Shown: positions 24,509 to 34,511 of the stretch, in pieces | How the letters are laid out: each line of letters starts with the position of its first letter | Numbering within the stretch: the stretch's first letter is position 1 | DNA from: Flavobacteriaceae bacterium | GTDB lineage: Bacteria; Bacteroidota; Bacteroidia; Flavobacteriales; Flavobacteriaceae | NCBI GenBank assembly: GCA_002694465.1 | Contig: NZMG01000007.1 | Coordinates: 37,388 to 101,387, forward strand | Length of the DNA: 64,000 nt | Direction: 5' to 3' | Notes under the pieces: generated by a model | The model's database searches: none | The model's input: only the letters and a program-made list of their open reading frames with translations | Told to the model about the DNA's origin: nothing | Position numbers and translations under genes: made by a program

Positions 24509-24975
24509 AATGGTTACTTTATTGTTATTTATTAATTTATTTATAAATTGTTTTATCATTATTTCTGTTTTAAAATTAAAATTCATTGTTAATTACTTTT
24601 CTCGTTCTACAAAGTGAACCGAATTACATTTATCTGCGTTTTACCATCGTATAAAAATTGAGCGGGAGTATTGATTAAGCCCTTTACTATTGTAATGAAG
24701 TAAACCAAATTATAAGTTAAGCTATAATTAATTTAAGTCATATACGCTTTATTGTGCGACAACAATTATATTATAAGGAAAGCAAAGGATTGATTAAATT
24801 CTGAAGAATAATAAAAAAAGAAAAGCCGTTCTAATAACTAATTGACGTAAAGGTACTGTAAATAAATGACACATCTCCTATTAATTGTGAAAACGACGGT
24901 GATTTGAGATAAAGTCTATAAAAAACGAACCCCATAATTTTAAAACTATGGGGTTCATTAACAGGTAGATTGTTA
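24509..24975 (-). other. cold-shock gene leader and intergenic stretch
   Basis: No gene is visible. The half nearest the csp start is likely its untranslated leader. A partial -7-like TATAATTTGG on the minus strand lies near 24700. The upstream OsmC gene's terminator is at the right end, so the two genes are separate units. Confidence 0.45.
24927..24956 (-). terminator. intrinsic terminator of the OsmC gene
   Basis: GAACCCCATA (24927-24936) is the perfect complement of TATGGGGTTC (24947-24956). On the minus strand the hairpin is followed by GTTTTTTAT. Confidence 0.85.
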
Positions 24976-25392
24976 CTAACTTAAACTAGTATTCAACACT
25001 ATTTCTGTGTTTAGTAGTTTTGAAATTGGACAAACTTCCTTTGCTTTTACTGCAATTTTTTCAAATTCTTCAGCTGAAATGTTTGGAACTTTTCCTTCAA
25101 GATTAAGAGCAATTTGAGTGATGCTCCCATCTTCAAAAGTAACCGTGGCCCCTACATCCAATGTATCCGCTGTATAGTTTGATTCATTGAGTAAAAAGCT
25201 TAATTGCATGGCAAAACAGCCTGCATGAGCCGCTCCTATTAATTCTTCTGGATTGGTTCCTTGTCCGTTTTCAAAGCGTGTACTAAAAGAATACTGCGTG
25301 TTTTCTAGTATTGTACTGGCCGTGGTGAGTGTCCCTTTTCCTTCCTTTCCACTCCCCTTCCATTGTGCATTTGCTTTCCGTGTAAATTTCAT
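24976..25392 (-). CDS. OsmC/Ohr-family peroxiredoxin
   Basis: The 138-residue protein has both redox cysteines of the family: Cys59 in AAHAGCFAM and Cys121 in KEVCPISK. WKGSGKEGKGTLTT at the N-terminus is the OsmC (rather than Ohr) pattern. The family reduces organic hydroperoxides with thiol cofactors in the cytoplasm. It is monocistronic, with its own terminator. Confidence 0.9.
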   Translation of the reverse strand: MKFTRKANAQWKGSGKEGKGTLTTASTILENTQYSFSTRFENGQGTNPEELIGAAHAGCFAMQLSFLLNESNYTADTLDVGATVTFEDGSITQIALNLEGKVPNISAEEFEKIAVKAKEVCPISKLLNTEIVLNTSLS

Positions 25393-25630
25393 GTTTTTTA
25401 TTTTTCATAAAATTAATTCAGTAAGCTTCAGGAAGCAAAAATTTATAACTAAGGTTTCGTTAAAAAAATAAATTGGTTAATACAAACCTTCTAAATTTAA
25501 TAGTCAATTTAACATCGAAAAATCAATATGATACATAAAGTGGTAAGTTAAAATTCAATAGAAAGTTGCTATTAGAGTTGTTAAAAATAAGGCAGTGATG
25601 TTCCACTTTTGTATTGTTATTTTTTATGTT

Positions 25631-25891
25631 ATGGAATTAAATTCAATATTAGGAAATTTTGCAGCGTTTTTAACTACGGTTAGCTTTTTACCTCAGGCAA
25701 TAAAAACAATAAAGTCTAAGAATACAAAACAATTGTCATTGCCTATGTATTTGATGTTTGTTTCTGGAGTCTTCTTATGGATATGCTATGGAATTATGAA
25801 TAGTCAAATGCCCATTATAATAGGTAATATAATTACTTTTATCCTTGCGGGTATAATATTAGCATATAAATTAAAAGATGTTAAGTCTTAA
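25631..25891 (+). CDS. SemiSWEET sugar transporter
   Basis: From the ATG at 25631 the product has 86 residues and three membrane helices, the size of a SemiSWEET half-transporter that works as a homodimer. The PQ motif of helix 1 is present (TTVSFLPQAIKTIKSKNTK), and Asn/Trp residues line helix 3. Members move sugars by facilitated diffusion through the inner membrane. A longer in-frame start 36 bases upstream is less likely. Confidence 0.87.
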   Translation: MELNSILGNFAAFLTTVSFLPQAIKTIKSKNTKQLSLPMYLMFVSGVFLWICYGIMNSQMPIIIGNIITFILAGIILAYKLKDVKS

Positions 25892-25897
25892 CATAAA

Positions 25898-25926
25898 AAA
25901 ACGCCTCTTTTTAGAAGCGTTTTTTT
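25898..25926. terminator. bidirectional terminator
   Basis: AAACGC and GCGTTT, with an inner TCT/AGA pairing, form a hairpin flanked by A runs on the left and T runs on the right. It can serve both the SemiSWEET gene and the convergent metallopeptidase gene. Confidence 0.7.
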
Positions 25927-25942
25927 ATGATTTTTAAGTGTA

Positions 25943-28900
25943 TTATTGTTTGATTAGTTTCTTATTGATTGTACCAAAATCTGTTCTAATTTTTACAAAA
26001 TACACGGAGGGTGTTAAATGAGAAATATCTAATCTTACTGAATTTCCAGTTTCTTCTTTTAAAGCTACTTCTCTCCCCTGTAAGTCAAACACGATAACGC
26101 TTCCTATCTGTGCATTTGGTGATAAAATTGTTATCTCTCCTTTTGAAGGGTTTGGAAACATGGATATATCATTCAACACAACTTCGTCTATAGACAATCT
26201 TAAACTAGCTCGTTGAAATACTAGGAAAAACCTGTCTGAAAATGTGCCATTACCACTTTCAAATTGATAGGGCCCATCTTTTAGGTTTGTTGTGGTATTT
26301 TCATAGGTGTCTAGTAGTAGGATTCCTGCTCTGTTTAAGTTTATTCCTTCTAAGTTGGAAATTGAAATCTCATAGTTTACCTTTTCTTCAATTAAAGTTG
26401 AGAACCCTAATGGAATTTTCATTCCTCTGTTAAATGGTTCACGGGTTTGTATACCAAACTCTCCAGTTCCATCCTCTAACAAACTATACAATGATACTAC
26501 CGTAGCCATTCTTCTACTATCGTATCCACTATCGATATCTGGTGTGCCATTTTCAGAAAATGCGATTAAGGTACTGCTTTGCATTTCGTATTGTGGGGTT
26601 GCTACCTCGAGCCAAATTCGATCTAAATTCTCCTCTGTTGCTCGCAATGTATTATTGTTATCCGTTCTGCGCATTGAATTGGTAAAGGTTGCCGTTCCCG
26701 CAGCATTTGCCTTTATCGCAAAACCTTGTCCTGTGGCTATGTAGCCATTAGGGGCCGTTCCTCCACTAGCAGCAGCAGTTCCACCACTTAAGTTGTACAT
26801 TGAGATATCTTCCATTGAGAAATTCATCGCTCCAGCTCCAGGCATTGTTGGACTTGGAGGAGTGTTGTGTTCCCAAAAATAGACTTCGTCTACCATGGCA
26901 TTTGCATTAATGAAATCGTTAGCCCATATAGCACTTGGGTATGGATTTGCCAAGATATTAGGCGATGCATTTTTGTTATCTACCGGTAGCGGCCCAGGAG
27001 TGTTATACAATACTGAGAAATTTACATTTCCGTTGTTTAACGTTCCTTGTTGATAAGTAAAATTAAAAATACCCCCTGGCTGTCCGTAGCCTGCCTGTGG
27101 ACGTACAATATATCCTTCTCCAGGAGCAATACCTAAAGCGTATTCTTGCCAATTATCATAATTATCGTCTGCAAAGTTTTCAGCCAATGGAAATGCGGCT
27201 TCCACTGCGGCATTGGGAACGAAATTCCCCGTAAGGTGGTCTAATACCAAAAAGGCAGTATTCCACACTCCCGTTCTTGTTTCTCCGGTCATTGGGCTAC
27301 CCATAATCATAAAATCACGCGAGGCTAGATTGGGGGTTGAGACATTTACATTAATAGTTCCATTGTTTTGAACACTTGCCGATGCATTTACTTGTACTAC
27401 GCTTGCTTGGTGTTCAATAATAAGGCTTCCATCCACATAAATATCATTTTGAATATTTATAAAACTATTTGGCCATACTGTTAGAATACTTCCAGTATTA
27501 ATAGTCAATGTACATGCGTTAAGATTACCATCTGTATTAGTATCATAATCTCCATTAATAATTACCGGATTGGTGGCGCCCGGAACTCCAACAGGACTCC
27601 AATTAGTACCGTCCCACGTTTTGGTAACACCAACACATGGCGATGTAAAAGCACTCGCAGGGCCAAAATAAAAAGTACCATTAAGGCCTGTAAAATCCCC
27701 TGAAAGGGTGACTTCAGAACCAAACGCACCAATAGTCGTTACTGGGGCTATTTCAGCAATGGATGTAGCATTTCCCCGGGCAAGAACTAAGTCGTTTCTA
27801 TCGAAAGTTGGAGACACAGAAGTTTCCCAACCAGCGATTTCAGCTTCTTCAAAATAGAACGTAAGTGTTGTATCTCCAGATCCCGTTGTATTTGTTGGTG
27901 TAATTTCAAATGTCTTATCCATTACTAAATCCGGTGAAACACTTCCATTATAGGGTTGTCCACTAGTCCCTGCACGACTCACTGATATATCGGTACACCC
28001 ATAATCAAATGAATCATTATTAGTAATATCAGCCATCATATCACCAGAAGTAGGATCACTAGCATAAACGCTTCCAGCAAATGGAATATCTATTTGATCT
28101 GGGCTACCACTATTAACAGCTGTTTGTATTCCAGTATCGGTGACTGCCGTAACTTCTATGTTGTCTACAGCCATTCCGTATGCCCATGCCCCGCCATCGT
28201 TATATAAAAATTGCACATAAAAAGTAGCACTCCCTAAATAAGGAGCAGGGATATTTATAGTGTTATTATTTACCCAGGGAGTTGTGTAAGACCCTCCACC
28301 ATTTGCCGTCGATGTGTTACTTAATGTTGATACGGTAGTATATGTTGTCCCATTGGTAGAAAAACGGACAGTTCCTGTTTCTGAAACATCTGCAAATGCA
28401 TGATCAAAAGTAAGGGTTGCCGAAGAGTATGCGCCAGACAAATCTATAACTGTTGTCGTTAATCTATCGTTTGCTTTATTACAGTTGCAGGCATCATCAT
28501 TTGTGAAAGCAAATATGGTAGCATTCCCAGTTGTATTCCAATAAGAACTGGTTGCTGCAGCGGTATCTCCTGCTTGCCATAAATCGGATCCGGTATTTCC
28601 TGTAGTTGTTACATCATAACTTCCGTCATCAAAATCTTCAAAATAAATAGTGACATTGGTTGTACTTGAAGGTACAAAATCATCATCATTAATTGTTAAT
28701 GTAAAGGTATCTGCACTTGTGTTTGCTACTGCGTCTCCACCATTTGCATTCACAGTGAAATCTATAATGGCAGTTTCATCCCCTTCTACAAAACTGTCTT
28801 CATAAACTCGAAGTGTCATAGTTTGAGGCGTAGTTGAACCTGCCGGAAAAGTAACGCTTGAAGTTAATAAGTCAAAATCCACCCCTGAAGTAGCAGTACT

Positions 28901-30895
28901 TCCCCCGTTCACTGTAAAAGTAACATCTGCATTCGCTGATGCTGCTATGGCAATATTAAGCGTTACATCAATGTCTGTATAACCACATTCTGAACCTTCT
29001 CCTGTATTCCCTGAAGTAGTAGCAAATGAAATTTCGGGAACGCATGTGTTAACAAACGCAGCGCCCACTCCAACTGCATACCAAGCGTTGGTAACAGATT
29101 CAACTTCGGGTGAACAAGCTCCAAAGGCTGATGTAGTTGCCTGAATGGATAATGTTCTTGCATTGGCAAAAGTGGAATTTGAGCTTAATAGTAGTAGTGT
29201 TGCGTAAGCAATTTCTGAAGCATCTGCCATCCCAATACTTGTAACACTATAATTGCTTCCAATATCATTGGTTCCAGATCCGCCCTCAACTAATAGATAA
29301 AACCAATAGTTTAAAACACCACTATTGGTGTGAACCCCGCAATAATCATTTCCCTGAGTTGGAGTTCCACAATTAGGATTTATCCAAAAAGAGCCACCAT
29401 AGGTGTCTGGTTGCCCTAATGACGTAGGATTACTCATTGAACGTAACGCTGGTGAACCTGTACGCCTGTCAATTTCGTCACCAATGAGCCAAACTTCGTC
29501 ATTGGGGTTGTTATCTGGGCCTGTTCCTTTTGCAAAATATTCAACCGCCGCACCCCAAATATCCGAAAATCCTTCATTCATAGCCCCTGATTCTCTTTGA
29601 TAGGCTAAATTTGAAGTAAACGTTGTTACCGCATGGCCAATTTCGTGCGCTGCGACATCAATTGAAGTTAAGGCATCAAAACCATTACAACCTTCTGCCA
29701 CACATGATCCGTCTCCATAAGACATCACAGAACCATTCCAAAAAGCATTATTATAATTAACATCCACATGAACATAACTTCTAATGGAAGCACCAGACCC
29801 ATTATAACTATTTCTAGCATGTTCTGTGAGCCAATAATCATAAGTCATCATAGCACCCCAATGGGCATCTAAAGCAGCATTGTCTTTTGCTCCATTATTC
29901 CATTCTGCTGCGGTCCAGTTATTGTTATTATCAAGAAATTCGTCATAGTTTGTAACATAAGGATAAGTAGTCCCAGGAGCCTGGTTCAAGGCATCTCGAG
30001 TAAACACTCCATTTCCTCTAGTAAAATCATTTAAACTGTAGTTGGGATTTTCGAAAGTAGTTTCAATACTTTGGGTACCACTATAACGTGTGGCACCAGT
30101 ACCTAAAACCAAAGGAGAATATTCATTTTCCGTTTCCAAAGTAGCACAAAATTCTTCCTCTGTTGGAACGGTTATTTGCTTTTCACCAATAAATCCAAAA
30201 TTTGTAGCATGTTTAATAATGGCATTGTAAAGCAATACCTCTTTAGTTTGAGCGTCTATGTATAAATCTCCTCTACTTATGGGGTTTGTTGCAAACATAT
30301 CGAATTTATATGCTAGTTTTAGAACCATTGGGCTTTTAAGCTCATTTGATTCATATACGGGTAACAATACAAGTTCCCCAGAGGGTTTCTGGTAGTTGTC
30401 CATTTCCAATGCTGCATCCGGATACTCCCACATATAATTTTGTGCACCAATATGTTGCAAAGCCTTTTGAAATGCAGCCTCCGATGTTATGGATGGCGAA
30501 GTATTAAAATTTTCTGGAATTGAATAATATTCAGAAGTTAAGAATTCTACATTGTTATTCTTTCCATGCAGGGCAACAACAGCGAACTCCACTTTTAAAT
30601 TGTCAAAAAATTGTTGCCACTTTTTATGAATTGTCCCTCTTTTATCTATTTCTTCAGAAAGAAATTGAAAGGAAGTTTTGGTCGATGGCTTTAAAACTTC
30701 TTTAATAATAATTTCTGCATCCTGAAGCTTTTTACCTTCTGAAGATTTAAATACAACCAAATCGGTATTTGGAGTAGCATTCTTTTGTGCAGCTATTTTA
30801 CGTAACGGGGCTTGTGAGTTCTTTTGGGCAATGCCATTAAATCCAAATAAAACAACAAGGATAATGACATAAAAACTCTTTGTACGAATTCTCAT
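25943..30895 (-). CDS. secreted M4-type metallopeptidase with T9SS sorting tail (1650 aa)
   Basis: Signal peptide at 1-24, then an FTP/PepSY propeptide region, then a thermolysin-like M4 domain: the NNAFWNGSVMSYGDG substrate/calcium block, HEIGH zinc motif with His417, Glu418 and His421, third ligand Glu441 in GAMNEGFSD, and HTNSGVLNYWFY. Next come a Calx-beta domain (ATSGVDFDLL ... SFVEGDETA), a beta-sandwich with EDFDDGSYD, a propeller-like stretch with an NPYPSA block, and a Por secretion tail (MFPNPSKGEITI ... KKLIKQ, last 75 residues). It should be exported by the Sec and type IX systems to the surface or medium to digest protein. A textbook promoter precedes it. Confidence 0.9.
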   Translation of the reverse strand: MRIRTKSFYVIILVVLFGFNGIAQKNSQAPLRKIAAQKNATPNTDLVVFKSSEGKKLQDAEIIIKEVLKPSTKTSFQFLSEEIDKRGTIHKKWQQFFDNLKVEFAVVALHGKNNNVEFLTSEYYSIPENFNTSPSITSEAAFQKALQHIGAQNYMWEYPDAALEMDNYQKPSGELVLLPVYESNELKSPMVLKLAYKFDMFATNPISRGDLYIDAQTKEVLLYNAIIKHATNFGFIGEKQITVPTEEEFCATLETENEYSPLVLGTGATRYSGTQSIETTFENPNYSLNDFTRGNGVFTRDALNQAPGTTYPYVTNYDEFLDNNNNWTAAEWNNGAKDNAALDAHWGAMMTYDYWLTEHARNSYNGSGASIRSYVHVDVNYNNAFWNGSVMSYGDGSCVAEGCNGFDALTSIDVAAHEIGHAVTTFTSNLAYQRESGAMNEGFSDIWGAAVEYFAKGTGPDNNPNDEVWLIGDEIDRRTGSPALRSMSNPTSLGQPDTYGGSFWINPNCGTPTQGNDYCGVHTNSGVLNYWFYLLVEGGSGTNDIGSNYSVTSIGMADASEIAYATLLLLSSNSTFANARTLSIQATTSAFGACSPEVESVTNAWYAVGVGAAFVNTCVPEISFATTSGNTGEGSECGYTDIDVTLNIAIAASANADVTFTVNGGSTATSGVDFDLLTSSVTFPAGSTTPQTMTLRVYEDSFVEGDETAIIDFTVNANGGDAVANTSADTFTLTINDDDFVPSSTTNVTIYFEDFDDGSYDVTTTGNTGSDLWQAGDTAAATSSYWNTTGNATIFAFTNDDACNCNKANDRLTTTVIDLSGAYSSATLTFDHAFADVSETGTVRFSTNGTTYTTVSTLSNTSTANGGGSYTTPWVNNNTINIPAPYLGSATFYVQFLYNDGGAWAYGMAVDNIEVTAVTDTGIQTAVNSGSPDQIDIPFAGSVYASDPTSGDMMADITNNDSFDYGCTDISVSRAGTSGQPYNGSVSPDLVMDKTFEITPTNTTGSGDTTLTFYFEEAEIAGWETSVSPTFDRNDLVLARGNATSIAEIAPVTTIGAFGSEVTLSGDFTGLNGTFYFGPASAFTSPCVGVTKTWDGTNWSPVGVPGATNPVIINGDYDTNTDGNLNACTLTINTGSILTVWPNSFINIQNDIYVDGSLIIEHQASVVQVNASASVQNNGTINVNVSTPNLASRDFMIMGSPMTGETRTGVWNTAFLVLDHLTGNFVPNAAVEAAFPLAENFADDNYDNWQEYALGIAPGEGYIVRPQAGYGQPGGIFNFTYQQGTLNNGNVNFSVLYNTPGPLPVDNKNASPNILANPYPSAIWANDFINANAMVDEVYFWEHNTPPSPTMPGAGAMNFSMEDISMYNLSGGTAAASGGTAPNGYIATGQGFAIKANAAGTATFTNSMRRTDNNNTLRATEENLDRIWLEVATPQYEMQSSTLIAFSENGTPDIDSGYDSRRMATVVSLYSLLEDGTGEFGIQTREPFNRGMKIPLGFSTLIEEKVNYEISISNLEGINLNRAGILLLDTYENTTTNLKDGPYQFESGNGTFSDRFFLVFQRASLRLSIDEVVLNDISMFPNPSKGEITILSPNAQIGSVIVFDLQGREVALKEETGNSVRLDISHLTPSVYFVKIRTDFGTINKKLIKQ

Positions 30896-30912
30896 AAGTT
30901 TACTATTTTTTT

Positions 30913-30942
30913 CAAAAATAGCATTTTGTCGAGTTTTTGCAA
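30913..30942 (-). promoter_or_regulatory. Bacteroidetes housekeeping promoter
   Basis: On the minus strand TTG (30942-30940), 19 bases, then TATTTTTG (30920-30913), exactly the TTG-N19-TAnnTTTG consensus. Transcription would begin about 10 bases before the metallopeptidase ATG, giving a very short leader. Confidence 0.75.
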
Positions 30943-30995
30943 CCTTTTATCTAAAAAATAACGATTTTTTGTTGAATTTTATTCCAAATTAAATT

Positions 30996-32651
30996 TTATG
31001 GTATGATAAGCTTAACCGCTTTGGTGAGATTTGCCGAATCCAGTTTCACAAAGTAAATTCCGCTTTGTAATGAATTACTTAACGTCCAAGAGATATTTTG
31101 CTCGCCCAAACATTCACCAGTAAATACCTTAGCTACTTCTCTACCCATCAAATCATAAATTTTGACACTTACATATTGTGATTCTGAACACAAAAAATTA
31201 ATAGAAATATTTTCGCGAGAGGGGTTTGGCACTACGGAAAAATAAGAAAGAGAACTCTCCATATCTTCAATAGAAAGAACATTTTTAGGCGTGATGCGAG
31301 TGTAATAAACGTCTTGTCCGCCATTTAGGGTATTTGCCCAAGCCACATGGGCAAAATTGTTATCGCTAACCATGTCGAAATAATCTCCCATTTTATTTTG
31401 TTGCGGCCATCCAATGGTCGAGTCGAAAGAAGGAGATAGTATTTCATTATTAGACCAAGTTTCACCTTTATCATCAGAAAAGCAATAATACAATCTGGAA
31501 CTAAAGTTATTGATATCGTCCCTTGTATCCAGCCAAACCACATCTATTCTTCCATTTGGGGCGACACTCATGGTTCCAAACCAGTTGTAACCACCAACAC
31601 CATCTGTATTTATTCGAATGGGAGCGTCAAAAGTAAGCCCTCCATCGGTACTTTTAGCAAACATGACATCACAAGGATCGTTATCTCGCTTTACGGATGC
31701 CAACACATATACTATATCTTCGAAAGAAGCATTTGAAATATCAACATCTACCCAAGCTTGTCCCACCAACCCTTGCGGATTTAAAGGAAATGCAGCGTCT
31801 AATTGTCCGTCTAAATCTACATTTGAAACAAAATCCCAAGTTATTGCTTCATTTGGGTCTTGTGCATTACTGGATTTGGCCACAATAATACTTCCTCCAC
31901 CGGCCCCCGTTACATACAATGCGCCATTTCTATCTACCGCCAAAGTTCCCCAAAAGGGGTCTCCATCTATCATGATACAATCTTCAAAAGTAAAACTTCC
32001 GTCTGTGGATCTTGTAAACTGCCCAGGTTCGCAGGTGGTAAAGTTGGAATTCCAATAGGAGTAATTATTTCTATCCCCTATACCTCCTGTTCTATCCATC
32101 CGCATCCATTGTTTATCACCACCCTTCGCAGGGAAGGGTTCAGACCAGACAATGCCTCCATCGGTAATTTGATATACATCGCAATTAAAATTTCCTCTAA
32201 GGCTATTATAGTAGAAATTTCCTTGTGAATCAAAATCCAAAACTGGATCCGATCTAAAAACCCCTGGATTTAGAACCCCTGGAAAAGTCCAGGTGAGTCC
32301 ACCATCAAGTGAATATCCGTATCCTGCTTGTCTAAAATTACTAGTAACAGTATCAAATTGTCTCCACCCAATTACAATTCTATTAGGGTTTGTTGGATCC
32401 ACTGCAATGGAGGGTTCATTTCCAGCATCACCTATAATATCTAATCCATTGGCATCAACATTAACTTGTGAGGTAATTATATCAGACCGTCGAACACTAT
32501 ACCCGACTTGTCGTGGCATAATTGATTTATCAACTTGCACATACTCATCATCTGGCAACTCGTTGTGTATTACTCGCAAACTTTCTTGACTTTTCACAAC
32601 AAGAAAAGCAAATAAGAAAAGTAATAATATGGATAGAGATTTTAGTTTCAT
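30996..32651 (-). CDS. secreted BNR/sialidase-like propeller protein with T9SS tail
   Basis: The 551-residue product has a signal peptide (1-21) and several Asp-box repeats of the sialidase/BNR type (SLDGGLTWTF, STDGSFTFED, STDGGLTFDA, SDDKGETWSN). The last 75 residues are a Por secretion tail (VVPNPSRENISINF ... LTKAVKLIIP). It is probably a six-bladed propeller exported to the surface. The catalytic Arg triad of true sialidases is not obvious, so a binding or other glycan role is possible. It sits 100 bases upstream of the M4 peptidase gene, which has its own promoter. Confidence 0.8.
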   Translation of the reverse strand: MKLKSLSILLLFLFAFLVVKSQESLRVIHNELPDDEYVQVDKSIMPRQVGYSVRRSDIITSQVNVDANGLDIIGDAGNEPSIAVDPTNPNRIVIGWRQFDTVTSNFRQAGYGYSLDGGLTWTFPGVLNPGVFRSDPVLDFDSQGNFYYNSLRGNFNCDVYQITDGGIVWSEPFPAKGGDKQWMRMDRTGGIGDRNNYSYWNSNFTTCEPGQFTRSTDGSFTFEDCIMIDGDPFWGTLAVDRNGALYVTGAGGGSIIVAKSSNAQDPNEAITWDFVSNVDLDGQLDAAFPLNPQGLVGQAWVDVDISNASFEDIVYVLASVKRDNDPCDVMFAKSTDGGLTFDAPIRINTDGVGGYNWFGTMSVAPNGRIDVVWLDTRDDINNFSSRLYYCFSDDKGETWSNNEILSPSFDSTIGWPQQNKMGDYFDMVSDNNFAHVAWANTLNGGQDVYYTRITPKNVLSIEDMESSLSYFSVVPNPSRENISINFLCSESQYVSVKIYDLMGREVAKVFTGECLGEQNISWTLSNSLQSGIYFVKLDSANLTKAVKLIIP

Positions 32652-32813
32652 AAGGTTATAATTTTTCTAAAAATACATTTTTTATGCATTAGGTCACTTC
32701 GGAATACCTTAAAATAGTGTGCCTTTTTATAAAACAAGACTCATTGTTCGGGTGGAATTAAATTTTTCAGAATTTATCATTTATTAGTATCTTCGACCAC
32801 TAAAGAAAAAGAA

Positions 32814-33455
32814 ATGCTCAAAAAAATATTATCTCTATCCTTTTTACTTGTTGTTACCACTACAACCCTTTTCTCGCAAGAATATACTGTGGAAATTGAA
32901 GACAAATTAGAAAATAACAAATTGCTTTTATATGCCGTAAACAAAAACTTAGTAGATCTTGATGTCTCCATAGAGGTTGAGGGAAGCGGATTTAGAGCCA
33001 GAGGTGGGAGACAACTTTTATACCGTGTTCCTGCTACTTCAAAAGTGAATATTGCTACCTTAATTGTTGAAAGAGGTTGGCAAGCGATGTATACTTATAA
33101 ACTATATGTAAGTGATAGCTTATCGCGCAGGGTTCGCAAAGTGCCTTTTGAATTAATAAAAATTGACCCTAAAAAACCAATTACACTATTTATTCCAAAG
33201 AATTGTACAACTAAATGTGATACACTTGTAAGTTCATTGAATGAAAGTCCTTATAAATACCGTAAGGTTATAATTGAAGAAGATGAACGTGTTAAACAAC
33301 AACTATCTGGTGCGTTGGTAGGAGGGATAGAACGATTAGATTCCATGGAAACTCCAATTGTCTCTATTGGTGGAAAAATGTACGTTACGCTTGAAACCTA
33401 CGAAGAGTTAATGGCTCGAATGGAGGAAGAAGATGAAGTGAAAGAAAAAGAATAA
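32814..33455 (+). CDS. secreted hypothetical protein
   Basis: The 213-residue product has a signal peptide (1-21, ending FSQ), then a beta-like domain (VNKNLVDLDVSIEVEGSGF, RVPATSKVNIATLIVERGWQAMY) and a Glu/Lys-rich C-terminus (LMARMEEEDEVKEKE). The family is unknown to me. Its stop shares one base with the next gene's ATG (TAATG), so the two are translationally coupled. Confidence 0.65.
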   Translation: MLKKILSLSFLLVVTTTTLFSQEYTVEIEDKLENNKLLLYAVNKNLVDLDVSIEVEGSGFRARGGRQLLYRVPATSKVNIATLIVERGWQAMYTYKLYVSDSLSRRVRKVPFELIKIDPKKPITLFIPKNCTTKCDTLVSSLNESPYKYRKVIIEEDERVKQQLSGALVGGIERLDSMETPIVSIGGKMYVTLETYEELMARMEEEDEVKEKE

Positions 33456-33892
33456 TGAAACAGAAGTATCCTGAAATAGATGCTTTAAAAAAGTTTTACG
33501 ATACTAATAACATTCTAATACAAAATATAACACCTTCAATTTTTGAAGGTGTTTTTGTTATCAAGATACTTTTAAATGATGTTCCTTACAAAGTCTTTAT
33601 TCAAGATGAGTACCGAGATCTTAAAATTAAAAACACCTTATTGCATGCTGTTCTTGTTTTACGTGAATGGGAAGTCATTGATGATAGTACCGATTATTTA
33701 GATTGGTGTCGACAACAAGGCTTTCCTGTAAAGAATGAGGTTTTAAGACAATACTATCAAGAGACGACTGCCAATATACCTCAAATTACAAGTTATTTTA
33801 AGGATAACAAATTAACTTCATTTATTACTGATTTAGACTTTCAATTAAACGCTAGAGCCGCCCAGTTTTTAAGAATCACGACATACAATTAA
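33455..33892 (+). CDS. cytoplasmic hypothetical protein coupled to the secreted protein
   Basis: The 145-residue protein has no signal peptide or membrane helix and is unrecognised. It carries IQDEYRDLKIKNTLLHAVLVLREWEV and YLDWCRQQGF, the look of a small folded alpha/beta protein. Its first base is the last base of the upstream gene's stop. A terminator-like hairpin lies inside its own 5' end (see 33529). Confidence 0.6.
   Translation: MKQKYPEIDALKKFYDTNNILIQNITPSIFEGVFVIKILLNDVPYKVFIQDEYRDLKIKNTLLHAVLVLREWEVIDDSTDYLDWCRQQGFPVKNEVLRQYYQETTANIPQITSYFKDNKLTSFITDLDFQLNARAAQFLRITTYN
33529..33556 (+). promoter_or_regulatory. intragenic terminator-like hairpin
   Basis: AACACCTTCAA (33529-33539) and TTGAAGGTGTT (33543-33553) form a perfect 11-bp stem with a 3-base loop; T5 spans 33552-33556. 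It lies 75 bases into the coding region, in the sense direction, and encodes TPSIFEGVF. It could act as an attenuator when translation of this gene is poor. Confidence 0.5.
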
Positions 33893-33952
33893 ACTTATTT
33901 GTGAGTTTGGAATGTTTATTGGTTTTACCATAAAACCTAAAACCATCATCTC

Positions 33953-34507
33953 ATGAGAACTGTTAGATTCACTCCCGAAATTAATGCAGGAAGTATGGCA
34001 GACATTGCTTTCCTATTACTCATATTTTTTTTAGTGGCAACAACAATACCTAATGATAAAGGTATTGTTAGAAAACTTCCCCCCAAATGTCTTACTGGGG
34101 ATTGTACTGTCCCTGCTAAGGAGCGAAATGTTTTCAGAATATATTTAAATAAGGACAATGAACTCTTTGTAAATAATACGCTTATATCATTTTCAGAATT
34201 AACCGAAGCAATTAAATCTTTTATAGATAACAATGGGGATGGAACCTGTTTGTATTGTAAAGGAACCTCTCTTGAAAACCTTTCAGAAAATCCAAAAAAA
34301 GCAATTATATCTTTAAATTTTTCTGGGGAGTCAAGTTATAAAAGCTTTATAGCAGTTCAAGTAGCCATTAGCCAAGCATTTATTGAATTAAGGGAAGGTT
34401 ATACCACACAATATCTTAAAAAAGAATTTGCACAACTTTCGGAAAAGGAATTATTAACATTAGGAGAAATATATCCCATTTTACTCACGAAAGCAACCTT
34501 AAAATAA
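33953..34507 (+). CDS. ExbD/TolR-family biopolymer transport protein
   Basis: The 184-residue protein has a short cytoplasmic N-terminus, one membrane helix (about 16-32, MADIAFLLLIFFLVATT with the conserved Asp17), and a periplasmic domain. Four cysteines (46, 51, 99, 102) include a CLYC pair, which I recall in other flavobacterial ExbDs. With ExbB and TonB it would couple the proton gradient to outer-membrane receptors; neither partner is encoded next to it. Confidence 0.85.
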   Translation: MRTVRFTPEINAGSMADIAFLLLIFFLVATTIPNDKGIVRKLPPKCLTGDCTVPAKERNVFRIYLNKDNELFVNNTLISFSELTEAIKSFIDNNGDGTCLYCKGTSLENLSENPKKAIISLNFSGESSYKSFIAVQVAISQAFIELREGYTTQYLKKEFAQLSEKELLTLGEIYPILLTKATLK

Positions 34508-34511
34508 AAGA

